Below, one piece after another: positions 1 through 10,982 of a DNA stretch of 30,811 nt. The position numbers and the translations under genes are program-made. Source of the DNA: Rusavskia elegans (Eukaryota; Ascomycota; Lecanoromycetes; Teloschistales; Teloschistaceae); contig SAUG01000032.1 in the NCBI GenBank assembly GCA_011316305.1, positions 1 to 30,811 on the forward strand, written 5' to 3'. The notes under the pieces were generated by a model. It was not told where the DNA came from. It did no database searches and saw only the letters and a list, made by a program, of their open reading frames with translations. The stretch's first letter is position 1; each line of letters opens with the position of its first letter.

Positions 1-95
1 AAATCCGATTAAATCGAATTATATTCTAGTTTAATCCAATTCGAATTATATCGGATTAACTAATCCGGATTCGAAATTCGATTCGATAGCTAGTC
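1..95 (-). repeat. MITE-like repeat, partial copy cut by the window edge
   Basis: The reverse complement matches the first part of the family seen complete at 10,983-11,432: the terminal GACTAGC-type end, then TCGAAT/ATCGGATT-rich sequence. The end sits at about 95, followed by TA. The rest lies outside the window. Confidence 0.7.
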
Positions 96-1418
96 TATAT
101 TCTATTATTTCTATTACGTGTTTGATTAGATAGTTTTTTTTAAAATATTCTATTTTTTTATATAAATAATAAACTTTTGTCCGCGGTTTTCTAGTTTCCG
201 TAGTATCGAGCTCTATTAGATTTCTTTTAGGTTATCTTTTAATAGATTCTATTTTACTAAACGTTTATTTATCTATATATTATTCGTCTTATCTAATATC
301 GATTTTTATTACTAGTACTATTATTTTTACTAGTAAATCAGGTTTTTCGATCGCTACTATAACTTCTTTAATTCTATTATTAAATTTTTTATAAAAATAG
401 ACTTTTAAAATTCAATCTTTCTAGTTTATTTTATAAGCTAACGTTTAAATTAAATAGTATAAATAACTATCGATATTTACCATTTTAGAATTATTAGTTA
501 TCTTTCTATTATTCTATCTTGCTATTATTCTATTTTTATTATTAATACAAAACCTTTTTTTAATAGATATAATTAAACTACTAAATTTATAAAAGATCTA
601 AACTATTTTATTTTTCTTTTAATTTTTTAAATTATTAAAATAGTCTTTAATATAAAACTATAAATAATTTAATATTGCCTTTTCAAGATATAATATTATT
701 AATACAATTTTTAATACTTTATTCGGAAACTGGTTTATAAATAATATAATTTAGATATTTTTCTAAATAAATCTAAATTTTACAAATCTTTTAACTCTTT
801 TATAAATATTTAGTATAGCCGTTTTAATAGTATCGATTGAATCTATAAAGCGGGGTATTGAAACTAATATAGTAAATTATTCAAATATAACGTTTCTATA
901 TATTAGAAAACGTTACGTTCGAATCAAACTATAGCTATAGATTCTCGCCGGAATGGGTTGGATTGGTATGGGTTTTAGAATTCAAAATCTATATCAATGA
1001 AATATTAGATTTTATAGGTTAAGGCGTAAACAGTATAGATTATTTCGTAGAGAATAAAATAGGCTTTATTTAGCCCTTTTACGTACGCGTTTTATTAAAA
1101 TAGAGGTAGGATAACGCGTAGGACAATTCAAAAAACCTATATTATTTAAATAGGTTGGTTTAGAGACCTCTAAAACCCACACCACACCAACCTAAAAGGA
1201 TCCACCACACCAAATCCCAATAGGTTTCTCCAATTCATTCCGACGAGGAGCTATAGGCGTAGTCCGAACTATTAAATAATAAAGAAAATCTAGTATGGAA
1301 TATTATAACTAGTTTCGTATAGCTATAAAAGTACTATTACAATATTAGAAATCGTCTCTATTATATAGTTAAATTTAAAAAAGAATAGAACAGTATTTAG
1401 TACTTCTATTAACGACTA

Positions 1419-1600
1419 AATTGGCCGTCGGATCGGGTTTCGAACCCGTATTAAAAATATCGACTCGACTCGATTCGGTTTCGACTTTTCTAGATACCGA
1501 ATTAAATCGGATTAGATTATTTTAGAATTCGATTCGATTTAGTTCCGGGTCGAATCTAGAAACCCGGGTTTAATCTACTAAAACCGTTAAAACCTCTTTT
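1419..1600 (+). repeat. MITE-like repeat, partial copy
   Basis: The stretch begins with the family end GGCCGTCGGATCGGG and carries the same run of CGATT/AATCCG words, with less RIP damage than other copies. Similarity fades near 1,600, so the copy is truncated or rearranged. Confidence 0.55.
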
Positions 1601-1743
1601 TCTATATTATAATATGAAAAAGTGCCTATTATTACTATATAATTATATTATAATATTAATACTTCAGATACTATCTTGATAGATATCGATTTTTCAATAT
1701 TAAAAAATATATAATTATTAAATTGATTTTCTTTTATCTATAT

Positions 1744-2002
1744 AAACTGGCCGTCGGAACGGATTTTAAATCCGGATTAGCTAATCCGATCTGATCCGAA
1801 TCGAATTAGACTAAAATATAATTCGATTTAACCGAATTTTAGATTCTAAATTATAATATAATCCGATTTATAAAAACTATTAAACTCTAATATAAGAATA
1901 TAAAGATAGTATAACTTTAATACGAATTTTATAAAAAAGTTCTAATTAATTAATTACGCTAGCTAGAAAGATTCTAATTCGAGAAAATATATTATTTAAA
2001 TA
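1744..2002 (+). repeat. MITE-like repeat, partial copy (left part)
   Basis: It follows the complete copy at 10,983-11,432 base for base, apart from transitions, over roughly the first 250 bp, including the central stretch around GCTAGAAAGATTCTAATT. It stops at about 2,002, where a second copy in opposite orientation begins. Confidence 0.7.
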
Positions 2003-2195
2003 TAGACTGGTCGGTTCGGGTCGGGTTCCCGTCGAACCGTCGGATACCCGACTCGATTTTAGTAATCCGATCCGGATTTAACCCGTTAAACGGTCGGGTC
2101 GGGTTATAGATTCTAGTCCGACTTTTAGGTCGGGTTATAGATTTTAACTCGAGAATCCGATTTAAAAATCCGACCTAATCCGACTTATAATTATA
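2003..2195 (-). repeat. MITE-like repeat, partial copy (right part, inverted)
   Basis: It starts TAGACTGGTCGGTTCGGG, the inverse of the family's right terminus, and continues with the matching CGGATACCCGA and AATCCGATCCGG words. It lies against the copy at 1,744-2,002, so the two form a composite with a shared junction. Confidence 0.65.
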
Positions 2196-2669
2196 TTCGA
2201 TAATTAAATACGAAAGTAATTACGAGTAATATAAAACGGTAATCTATTCTATTTAATACTAGTTTATATAACGATAACCTATAAATATTAGCTAGAAAAT
2301 ATTAACTTGTATACCGGTGCTATAAAAATAGTATTATCTTTCTCTAAATAATTTTATAGACGTATATCTCTTTTCTAGAATTTTCAAATCTTTAGATTTT
2401 ATTATTAACTAGCTATCGTTATATTTTCGGCTATATTTCCAGATTCTATATTAACTCTTTAATAAACCAGGCGTCCTTATACTAAATAGTAACGCGTTTA
2501 ATATGGATTACGGCTAGTTAATAATCTATAATAAATAAATATTATCAAATATATATAGTAATATAGTAATATAATATATTTATTTATTAGAAAAATAAAT
2601 ATATATCTTTCTATCGTATATTATAGAATTATTAACGCTATACTTTATATTCTATCGATTTCTCTATTT

Positions 2670-2681
2670 ATATTTATAGTA
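2670..2681 (+). repeat. Target-site duplication, left of retroposon copy 1
   Basis: The 12 bp ATATTTATAGTA recur exactly at 3,629-3,640, on the other side of the 947-bp element. The element's C-run starts at the next base. Confidence 0.75.
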
Positions 2682-3628
2682 CCCCCCTGGGGGGCTCCTG
2701 TCTGGGGTTATATTGAGTTTTTATATATATATATATGTTTTATCAACGTTATATACGGCAACGATTGTTGCATTTCACGTGCAAAGAAATTTTCACAGCC
2801 AAAGGCAAAATTTGCAGCGCAGTCAATCACTTCCATTTGACTATTTCCTTCTTCATTCGCGATCACGAATCCTCCACTATTCCTTCCTCGACGTTATATA
2901 TAATTATCAGCTTCCAATATTTCCGCTATATCTACCTACTATACTACGAAGTATCTATCTATAGTCCTCGCCTCGGCTATACTTATTATATAACCTGTAC
3001 CTAAACGTTCCGCTAAGCTATTAAAGTACTCTTTAACCCGCGTAGCTTTAAAAGGGTCGCTAGCCGTAAGACGGTCGCTAGCTAGTACGCTAGCTACTAC
3101 GGCTAGAAGCTTTACCCGGTCGATTAAGTTAAAGGGGGGTAGGAAGGTCGGATAGCGCGTTTTAAAAGCGGTAAGGAAAATATTTATATCGAAATTAGAA
3201 TAGCTTGCTCTAGCTACTATAAGGTAGTCGACGTCCGCGCAGGTAGGTATAGTTATTACGGATATAGGAAGGTACTACCGTCTAGTTTAACTTACAGCTA
3301 TAGCTATTACGGGAGTATATACGTACGTAAGGGGTTTTAGTAAGTCGTAGTACTTGCGAGGGGCTTATATTACTAGTAAAAGAAGAAGAAGAAGCGATAA
3401 CTGCGAGGTATATTTATCTATAAAAATTCGACGTTAAGTTATCGGTAGAAGGATACGTTATATTACTAAATAAATTTAAATTAAAATTCTATAGAAAGAA
3501 CTATTATTTACGTTAACTAAACTAGAGTATAAATTCTACTACCGTATATTTAATACTGGTATACTAACGCTTGATTTGCTTACCGAACCACTGGTTCACC
3601 GGGCACCAAAACCAAAACAAATAACTAA
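2682..3628 (+). mobile_element. 950-bp retroposon-like element, copy 1
   Basis: This 947-bp unit begins CCCCCCTGGGGGGCTCC and ends in an A-rich tail around CCAAAACCAAAACAAA. It is flanked by a perfect 12-bp direct repeat. A second copy lies inverted at 11,871-12,827 with a different 13-bp flanking repeat. Length-variable target duplications with an A-rich end are known of LINE-type target-primed insertion; that this element moves so is inference. Both copies share the same start, so they are not random 5' truncations. No reverse transcriptase is visible, so it would be non-autonomous. Copy 1 keeps many CpA/TpG sites at its ends (2,682-2,890 and 3,590-3,625) and is less RIP-damaged than copy 2. 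Confidence 0.65.
2895..3390 (-). pseudogene. Decayed reading frame inside retroposon copy 1 (no recognised family)
   Basis: One minus-strand frame stays readable for about 165 codons, interrupted only by TAG and TAA codons of the kind RIP makes from CAG, CAA or TGG. It ends at TAA 2,895-2,897. The central part reads like a soluble helical protein (words such as LLAVVASVLAS and VKEYFNSLAERLG). Copy 2 keeps the same frame at about 12,240-12,600 on the plus strand, ending at the equivalent TAA. The frame runs antisense to the A-rich tail, which is odd for a retroposon gene. I do not recognise the protein, and the start is not defined. Confidence 0.4.
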
Positions 3629-3640
3629 ATATTTATAGTA
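3629..3640 (+). repeat. Target-site duplication, right of retroposon copy 1
   Basis: This is the exact second copy of the 12 bp at 2,670-2,681. It directly follows the A-rich tail. Confidence 0.75.
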
Positions 3641-4409
3641 GCGACGTTAGTATAGATTTCGCGATATAGTCTAATAAAAGGTATTTTAAAAATAAAAAGT
3701 TCGAAGCCTTTCTAGTATCTATAGATTTCTCGAAAAGCGATAATTCTAGGCTTCTATTTAGGTTTCTTTTAATAGATTATTAGCCAGACTATTTAGAATA
3801 TATTACTTTAAAGAATTACCGATACTATAACGCTATAAGATTTTTCTTTATCTTTTCTTTTACTTTTCTCGATTCTACTTCCTCGAGTTATCGCTATACT
3901 TTTACGGGACGGAATTAATTTTTTATCTAGAATAAATTTAGCGTTATTATACGATTAATTATATTACTTTAATATATTACTTCTATTTAGATTCGTACGT
4001 ACTATATATTACGCTACGACGAACGAAAAGAACGAAAGACTAATAATAGTATAAAGTATAATACGATAGCGTATATAGTATATCAGTATTATTTTTATTG
4101 AAGTTAATTATTAAAGAATAGAAGATTAGAGATTAAATATATCGATATTTTATATTAAGTTTCTATAATAATAATATAGCAAGGTAATATAGATATATAT
4201 ATACTAAATAATAATACGAATAATATTAATTATTTGATAGATAATAATAAATAATATACGTTAATATTAGAATATATTAATTTTAGGAGTATCTAAAATC
4301 TTTAGTATATTATTAGAAAAAAATAAAGATTTATAGATAATATAATATATAAGAAAAATTATATTTTAATATTAGAGTTTTACTTTTATATACGATTTTA
4401 TTATTTTAA

Positions 4410-4576
4410 TAGATCGAACCCGGGTATCCGACCCCGACCCGGGTTCGAATCGAGTCGAACTATAGAAAAATCCGATCCGATTCGGATCGGATTAGATTTA
4501 ACTATAATTCGATTTAGGTCGGATCGGATTAGCTAATCTAGATTCGAAATCCGATCCGACAGCCAATCTATTTAAA
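4410..4576 (-). repeat. MITE-like repeat, partial inverted copy
   Basis: It carries the family's left terminus in inverse orientation (CCGATCCGACAGCCAATCT at its right edge), preceded by AATCCGATCCGATTCGGATCGG words. The 5' part (CCCGGGTATCCGACC) resembles the other terminus, so it may be an internally deleted copy. Confidence 0.55.
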
Positions 4577-4614
4577 TATACTACCTTTTTTAAATTATTT
4601 AAATAATAATATAT

Positions 4615-4727
4615 TAAATTTATTATTTAATCTACTAAAATTTAAATCGAGTCCGGATCAGATTACTAAAATCGGATTAGATATCCGATAGTTCGACGGA
4701 AATCCGACCCGAATCGGCCAGTCTATA
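4615..4727 (+). repeat. MITE-like repeat, partial copy (right terminus)
   Basis: It ends GACCCGAATCGGCCAGTCTA, the family's right end, preceded by GGATTAGATATCCGATAG as in the complete copy. The left part is missing. Confidence 0.6.
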
Positions 4728-4897
4728 TCTATATTACTCTTTTATATTATTTATTATCTAAATATATATCGTATTAATTCTTAATCTTTGAAATTAAAAT
4801 AATATATCCAGACTAGTCGATTCGGATCAGATTTCTATCGAACTATCGGATATTCGACCTAATTTTAGTAATCCGATTCGGATCCGACCCGAGTCTT

Positions 4898-4902
4898 AGT
4901 AG
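4898..4902 (+). repeat. LTR element target-site duplication, left
   Basis: AGTAG directly precedes the 5' LTR and recurs at 8,253-8,257 just after the 3' LTR. Five bp is the usual duplication size for LTR retrotransposons. Confidence 0.8.
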
Positions 4903-5313
4903 TATTACGTCTACGATTCCACAGAGATACTTTAGAAAATTGGCGGGCTAAACGACGCTAATTATCTATAGCCGCCTATAGCCGCTATAATCGACCTTTC
5001 TAATAGAATTTTAGTAAGACGGCTATCTATTAGTACTATCGGCTATCTTTACTATATATATCGCTCCTTTATTTCTATTAAATAGTTTTTTTTATTAATT
5101 ATTAATATAATTATTAAATATTCTTATATATTCTCTTTTTAATTATCTATATAATAAAGATATTTCGTAATATCGCGACTATATTTTTACAGCTATATAG
5201 GCTTAGTCGCGATAATCTATACTAGAATTTCTTTACTATTTAGTAGTTCGGACTATATCTATAGCTATAGCTTGGCTCGAGCGTAACGCCTTCTAATATA
5301 TAGAGACGTTATA
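4903..5313 (+). repeat. 5' LTR (411 bp)
   Basis: It aligns without net indel to 7,842-8,252, for example the shared CCGCCTATAGCCGCTATA and CTTTACTATTTAGTAGTTCGGA words and the shared GAGACGTTA near the end. Most differences are C/T or G/A. It begins TATTACG (from TGTTACG by RIP) and ends ACGTTATA (from ACGTTACA). Confidence 0.88.
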
Positions 5314-6010
5314 TTTTTATAATTTACAATATTAGTTTCGTTATCCTATCCTATAAAGCGAAATAATAGTAGTAAAGTAATATTACTAAATATCTATAAA
5401 GAAAATAGAAGATCTTTAAAATCATATTTTATTTAAATAAATATTTACATTATACTATATATAAACCAGTTTCTAAATAAAGTAGTTAAGATTCGATTTA
5501 TAATAATCTATTTAGAAAAAGCAGCCTTTAATTAGATCCAGCTCTATATAAAAGACTATTTTAATAACTCTAAAAGATAAAAAAAAAGAAATATTTTAGA
5601 TATTCTATTATTTCGATAATTTAATTATAGCTATTAATAAAGCCTTTAGAAGTAATAATAAAGATATGGTAATAGTAAGGAGACTAATAGTTCTAAAGTA
5701 GTAGAAGTCGGTAGTAATCTATATTATTTAATTTAGAATATTAGCCTATAAAATAGACTAGGAAGATTTAGTTCTAAAGGTCTACTTTTTTAAAGGACCT
5801 AATAATAGAATTAAGGAAGCTATAATAGTAATCGAAAAACCCGATTTACTAGTAGATTTAATTAAACTAATAATAAAAATCGATACTAGATAGTATAAAT
5901 ATTATATTAATAAATAGGCGTTTAGTAAAATAGAAACCGCTAAAAGATAGCCTAAAAGAAACCTAATAGAACTCGATATTACCGAAATTAAAAGATCGCG
6001 AACTAAACTT

Positions 6011-6052
6011 TATTACTTATATAGAAAGATAGGATATCTTAAAAGAAATTAT
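6011..6052 (+). pseudogene. RIP-damaged Gag CCHC zinc knuckle
   Basis: Fourteen codons read YYLYRKIGYLKRNY. Tyr stands at positions 1, 4, 9 and 14, exactly where a retroviral-type zinc knuckle C-x2-C-x4-H-x4-C has its ligands. Cys (TGT) and His (CAT) both become Tyr (TAT) by one transition, and the intervening R-K-x-G-x-L-K-R-N is typical of the motif. This identifies the upstream part of the element, roughly 5,500-6,130, as a gag remnant. Confidence 0.72.
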
Positions 6053-7841
6053 CGAAATAAAAAAATAATAGAAAAAACTAAATACTAGTTTAAAATAATA
6101 GAAAAGTTATTTAGAAAAAAAAACCAGGGAATATATAATTAAAAGTTAGATAGTCTGCTATAATAATAAATATTTTATCTATTTATCGGATAAAGAGGAA
6201 TTTGAATAATATATTATAGAATCTAGAAAAGTAGAGAAAAAACCGGTAGTAGAATTTAAACTATATAAAATAAAAAAACCCTTTATAATAGCTTTTAAAA
6301 TTAAAATCGGAAGTTATAAAATAATAGCTCTCGTAAATAGAAAGAAAAAAAATAAAATTATAAAAGGATTATATAACTAGATTAAAGGATATATTTAGAA
6401 ATATTTCTAGTAGAATAGTAGAATTATAGATTTAGAAATTAAGATAAGAAATAGATTTATCGGAATATCTAACTTTATAATAATTAAAAGCCCTAGATAG
6501 TATATTATCTTAGGGAAAAAATATAAAAAATTGATTTCGGAAATACTAGTATAAGATAATACGGTTAGAAGAAAAATAGAACTATAAATAATATACCTTT
6601 TCGCGTATAAAAATCTTTTATATAATAAATTAGATATCGGATTAAATATAAATTATTAATAAATTAAAAAAATTTATATCCTTTTTAAATAAAGAGGCGA
6701 AGTCTAGGAAATAGAAATCTAGAAAGAATACTACTATCTACTAATATAACTGGCTCATAAATATAATAAAATATAAAAGCTGATTTAAAAACTATAAATA
6801 GAAGATATTAAGAAAATCTATCGGAGTATTATTAAAAAAATAGAAAAGGTCGACTATAGTTCTACGCCTAAACTAGAAAAATACCTAGAAAATAATACGC
6901 CGGATCCTATATTTAGTATATAATTAAAAGATAAATAGTCTCTAATTTTATCTTTTTAGAATAAAATAGTTATTAAAGAATAAAAGTTAGTAGAAGTTTC
7001 CGAAAACCCGGACGTAACTTATAATATAAATATCTAAGATTCGAATAGATAGAAATACTATAAAGGAATCTTTAACTTGATACTCTTTTATACGCTTCCT
7101 AGATTTAAAGGCTAAAAGGAGTTAAAATCCTTTAAAAACTAATCTAAATTAACTAAATTATAAACTGGAACTAATTTAACGGAAGCCTTTTATATAGCTA
7201 GTATAAAAACTACTAAAGAATAGAATATAACTAGATTATTAAATTTATTAAAACGAGATGATACGCGCTACTTCTAAATAATAAAATTACTTTTATACTT
7301 ATCTAAAACGCGGTAATAAGTAATAAAATATTTTTATTTCCTAAAAAATCGACGGAAATCCGATTTCTAAATAAGATATTTATTACGAATTTGCTTTTTA
7401 GAATTAAAAAAAGATTTAATACGGCGTCGTACTTTAGTATACTTATTAAAAACGTTCCTAATATTAAACCGGAGTTTATTCTTTTTATTTTTAAAACGTT
7501 TCCCTATAGATATTAGTAATTAGAGAAGATATAAAAAAAAATAGGCTTATAGATAGTATTAGAAATTAAAAGATTCTAAGATTTCTAAATATAAGTAGAC
7601 TCGCTATAGATATTACTATCTACTTTAATTTTATATTCTTTTAAAAGATTATAAACGTAGAAACTATTAGAAAAAAATATAATAATACCTCTCGACTAAA
7701 TTTAATAGAAAAACTTTAATCGATTACCTTTTCGAAAATATATAATAAAAATATTAAAAAAGAAAAATAGAAAAAAAAAAGATAGACTTTATAAACCCCG
7801 TATATAGAAACGCTAGATAAAAAGTAATATAGGAGAAACCG

Positions 7842-8252
7842 TATTATATTTACGATTCTATAGAAATATTCTGGAAAATTAGCTAGCTAAATAATTCTTA
7901 TTATCTATAACCGCCTATAGCCGCTATAGCCGACTTTTCTAATAAGATTTTAGCGGAATAGCTACCTATCGGTACTATCGGCTACCTTTATTATATATAT
8001 TATTCCTTTATTTCTATTAGATAGCTTCTTTTATTAGTCGTTAATATAATTATTAAATATCCTTATATATTCTCTTCTTAATTACCTATATAATAAAGAT
8101 ACTTTATAATTGTATAACCGTACTTTTATAGCTATACGAAATTAGTCGCGATAATCTACGCTAAAACTTCCTTACTATTTAGTAGTTCGGATTACGTCTA
8201 CGGCTGTAGCTAGGCTCGAACGCAACGCCTTCTGATATATAGAGACGTTACA
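7842..8252 (+). repeat. 3' LTR (411 bp)
   Basis: This is the partner of 4,903-5,313. It keeps the original CA end (ACGTTACA) and an internal TTCTGGAAAAT where the 5' LTR has TTTAGAAAAT. Confidence 0.88.
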
Positions 8253-8257
8253 AGTAG
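8253..8257 (+). repeat. LTR element target-site duplication, right
   Basis: AGTAG, identical to 4,898-4,902. The host MITE-like repeat resumes at the next base. Confidence 0.8.
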
Positions 8258-10982
8258 ATCGAATCTAGATCGAATTATTTAATAATCCGACCTAAATTCG
8301 ATTTAAATATAAAATAAATTTAATATTATATATTTCTATAAATTTAATAAAGATATTCTATTTAAATAATATATTTTCTAGAATTAGAATCTTTCTAGCT
8401 AATATAGCTAATTAATTAGAATTTTTTTAGTAAATTCGTATAAAAGTTATACTAATTTTATACTTTTATACTAGAGTTTAGCGGTTTTAGTAAATCGGAT
8501 CGGATTATATTTTAGAATCAAAAATCCGGTTAAATCGAGTTATATTTTAATCTAACCCGATTCGGATCGGATCGGGTTAGTTAATCCGAATTTAAAATCC
8601 GATCCGACGGCCAGTTTAAAGATATCTAATTATTTAATTAATTTTCGTCTATCCGTTTTCTAGACCGTTACGTCTAGCGAAGTTCTAGAAAACGAGTCCT
8701 TTCTAAATAAAATCTATTCTAGCTAGTCTATAAACTAGACGGCAAGCCGATCTATAATCGTTATACTATTTAAATTTAATTAACTAATATAGATAGTAAA
8801 GATAGATTATTAAAAATATAACTAATAAAATTAGGACCGACTATCTAGTAATAGTTTTATAGAACGATAATAGATATAATTAAAAGAATCTAAATTACTA
8901 TAAGAAATTCGAATATTAATAATCTAATATTTCTAAAAATATTATTATTTCAAATAAAATCTATAAAAAACTAATTAATTCCTTCTAGTCGAAATAACTA
9001 TAGAATATATATAGTCGAAATAGTAATATAAATTCTATTAAATAGGTTTATTAAAAATTAATTTTTTTAAAATTTTTAATAATTATATAAACTCTAATTC
9101 TTCTAATATATCTATTATAATAAAATATCTTTATACTTTAATTTATTAAAATATTAAATAATGTAATTCGTAGTTTTTTACTAAAAAAATATTTATCCGC
9201 GTAAATAGTGAAAAGTAATATAAAAAAGTAATAAAAAATTTATTTTAATTATAGAAAAAAAACTATATTAAATTCGATTATACTTTTAATAAAACCGTAT
9301 AGAACTAATATTTATATAAAAGTCTTTTAGATTTAAATCTACTAGTTTAAACTATCGAAAATAAAAAATTTAAATAACTACTATAAATACTTTATCTAGA
9401 TATAAAGTTGATTGGCCGTATATAATTTATATAGATAGTTTTTAATATCTATAAAACTATTCGCGAGTAGATTAAATCTAATTTAAAAACTCTAGAACGT
9501 ATTTTCTTTATATTAGATATCTAGTTAAATCTATAGAAGGTCGCGTATTTAAAAATATATCAGCAAATATACAACCCGCTTATAGTATTTTAAAATAAAA
9601 AAAGCGTTCAGAGTCGATTAAGTCAGTTTAAGCCGGTTTAAACAAGATTATCTTATTTAGTAAATATAAAAATTTAGATAAATTCTAAAAAGGTCTATCT
9701 TATCTATATTTAGTATTTTAAAATTAAACTTTTTAAGATTTAGTACCCGTTAGTTCTCGTTTAACAACGAGAAGCTTCTAGTTTTAAAACTAGTAACGCT
9801 AGATTTCTATAAATAAAATATTTAAAATCTAAGCTAAAAGTTTACTAGTAAAGATATATTATAGGATACTAGTAGCTCTACTAGATAGAAGAACTTAGAG
9901 TTTTTAAAAGTTTTTTTTGAAAAATTTTAAAACTCGCTTAAAGCGCTTTTATAACGCTTTTATAACGCGCTAGGCAGAATATAGGATCAAACTCGCTTAC
10001 TAGCTCAGACCTGTTTAACTAACTTTAAGCGAGGTCGACATTTATGGTAATGTATTTATATATAAAATTAATATTTAGTATTAATTTTAGAAACGTCTAG
10101 TTAGATATATATTTCTTTCTACTAATTATTCCAGCTATTTATAGTACTAGAAACGATTAAAACTTTCAGAATCTTTTTAGTTTAGATAGAAGCTTCTAGA
10201 TATTATTATCGATAATATCAGTTCTAATAGTACGTTAAAAAAAGTTTAAAAAGACTTTTATTCGGTTGGATAGCCGATAGAATCGAATTTAAAATTCTCT
10301 ATTTTATCTAGCTTATATAATTAATCTAATTGTTTTAAAAAATTTTTAAAGTATTTTAATTTATAAGTAATTAGTAACGATTTTATCTAGAAATCAAATA
10401 ATAAATAAATTAGAAATATTAGTACTAGTCTATCTAGTACCGTAAAAAAGGTAATATATATAGGTAATATAAATTTAGAAATTTCAAAATAATATTTATT
10501 TTAGATTCATACTATTATAGTCTATATTTCTATATTCTTTTAATATAAACTTTATTTTAAAAAAATCTAGAAAAGGATCGATTCTAATTTCTAATCTAGA
10601 TATTTACATTAAAATATCTATATTCGATTGAATTCGATATAATTTATAATTTATCGGATATATTAACTACGTTATTTTATTAACGAATTTATAGAAGAAA
10701 ATTCGTAAAACATATAAATATAAGAGATTATCTTTAATATAGATAAATAGTAGTCTTTTCTCTTTATAGAAAGTATACTACGGCAGTTCTATAAAATTAC
10801 TTTATAAATTTTAAAAATTATAGACGTTAGATTTTATTTAGTATTTCGATTTTATAATACTATTTTCGATTATCGAATAACGTTAATAAAGAAATAATAT
10901 TAATAGTTAATAATAATACTAATATAAAGTTTACAAAATACTATTTTCGTATTAAAAATAGAAATAAATTAATTTATAATTA

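Larger units (their letters stand above)
4903..8252 (+). mobile_element. LTR retrotransposon, 3.35 kb, RIP-inactivated
   Basis: Two 411-bp direct repeats at a constant offset of 2,939 bp enclose 2,528 bp. A perfect 5-bp target duplication flanks the whole. LTR ends are TA...TA on the left and TA...CA on the right, as expected from TG...CA after RIP. The interior carries a RIP-altered Gag zinc knuckle at 6,011-6,052. After it, at about 6,280-6,560, is a stretch that may be a decayed retropepsin (a YIILGKKY word like the YDVILGMDW of gypsy proteases; weak). An A/G-rich stretch at about 7,830-7,838 (AGGAGAAA) could be the polypurine tract. The interior is too short for full Gag-Pol and I see no reverse transcriptase or integrase motif, so the element is probably non-autonomous or deleted. 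Every frame is broken. Confidence 0.88.
4811..8616 (-). repeat. MITE-like repeat interrupted by the LTR element
   Basis: The left piece is 4,811-4,902 and the right piece is 8,258-8,616. Joining them across 4,903-8,257, which keeps one AGTAG, gives a repeat that aligns without gaps across the junction to the reverse complement of the copy at 10,983-11,432, differing there only by transitions. The right end reads CGGCCAGTT, the left end GACTAGTCG. The insertion therefore came after this repeat was in place. Confidence 0.85.

Noticed and set aside
2713..3004. Two plus-strand frames of 83-89 codons
   Set aside because: They lie inside retroposon copy 1, begin in a TATATA tract, and are not kept in copy 2.
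9731..9805. tRNA-like fold with an 8-bp arm TTCTCGTT/AACGAGAA and a loop that could present an AAC anticodon, followed by a CTAG...CTAG arm
   Set aside because: No matching acceptor stem or D arm was found and no intact B-box. In RIP-converted DNA such arms arise easily, so it is at most a relic.
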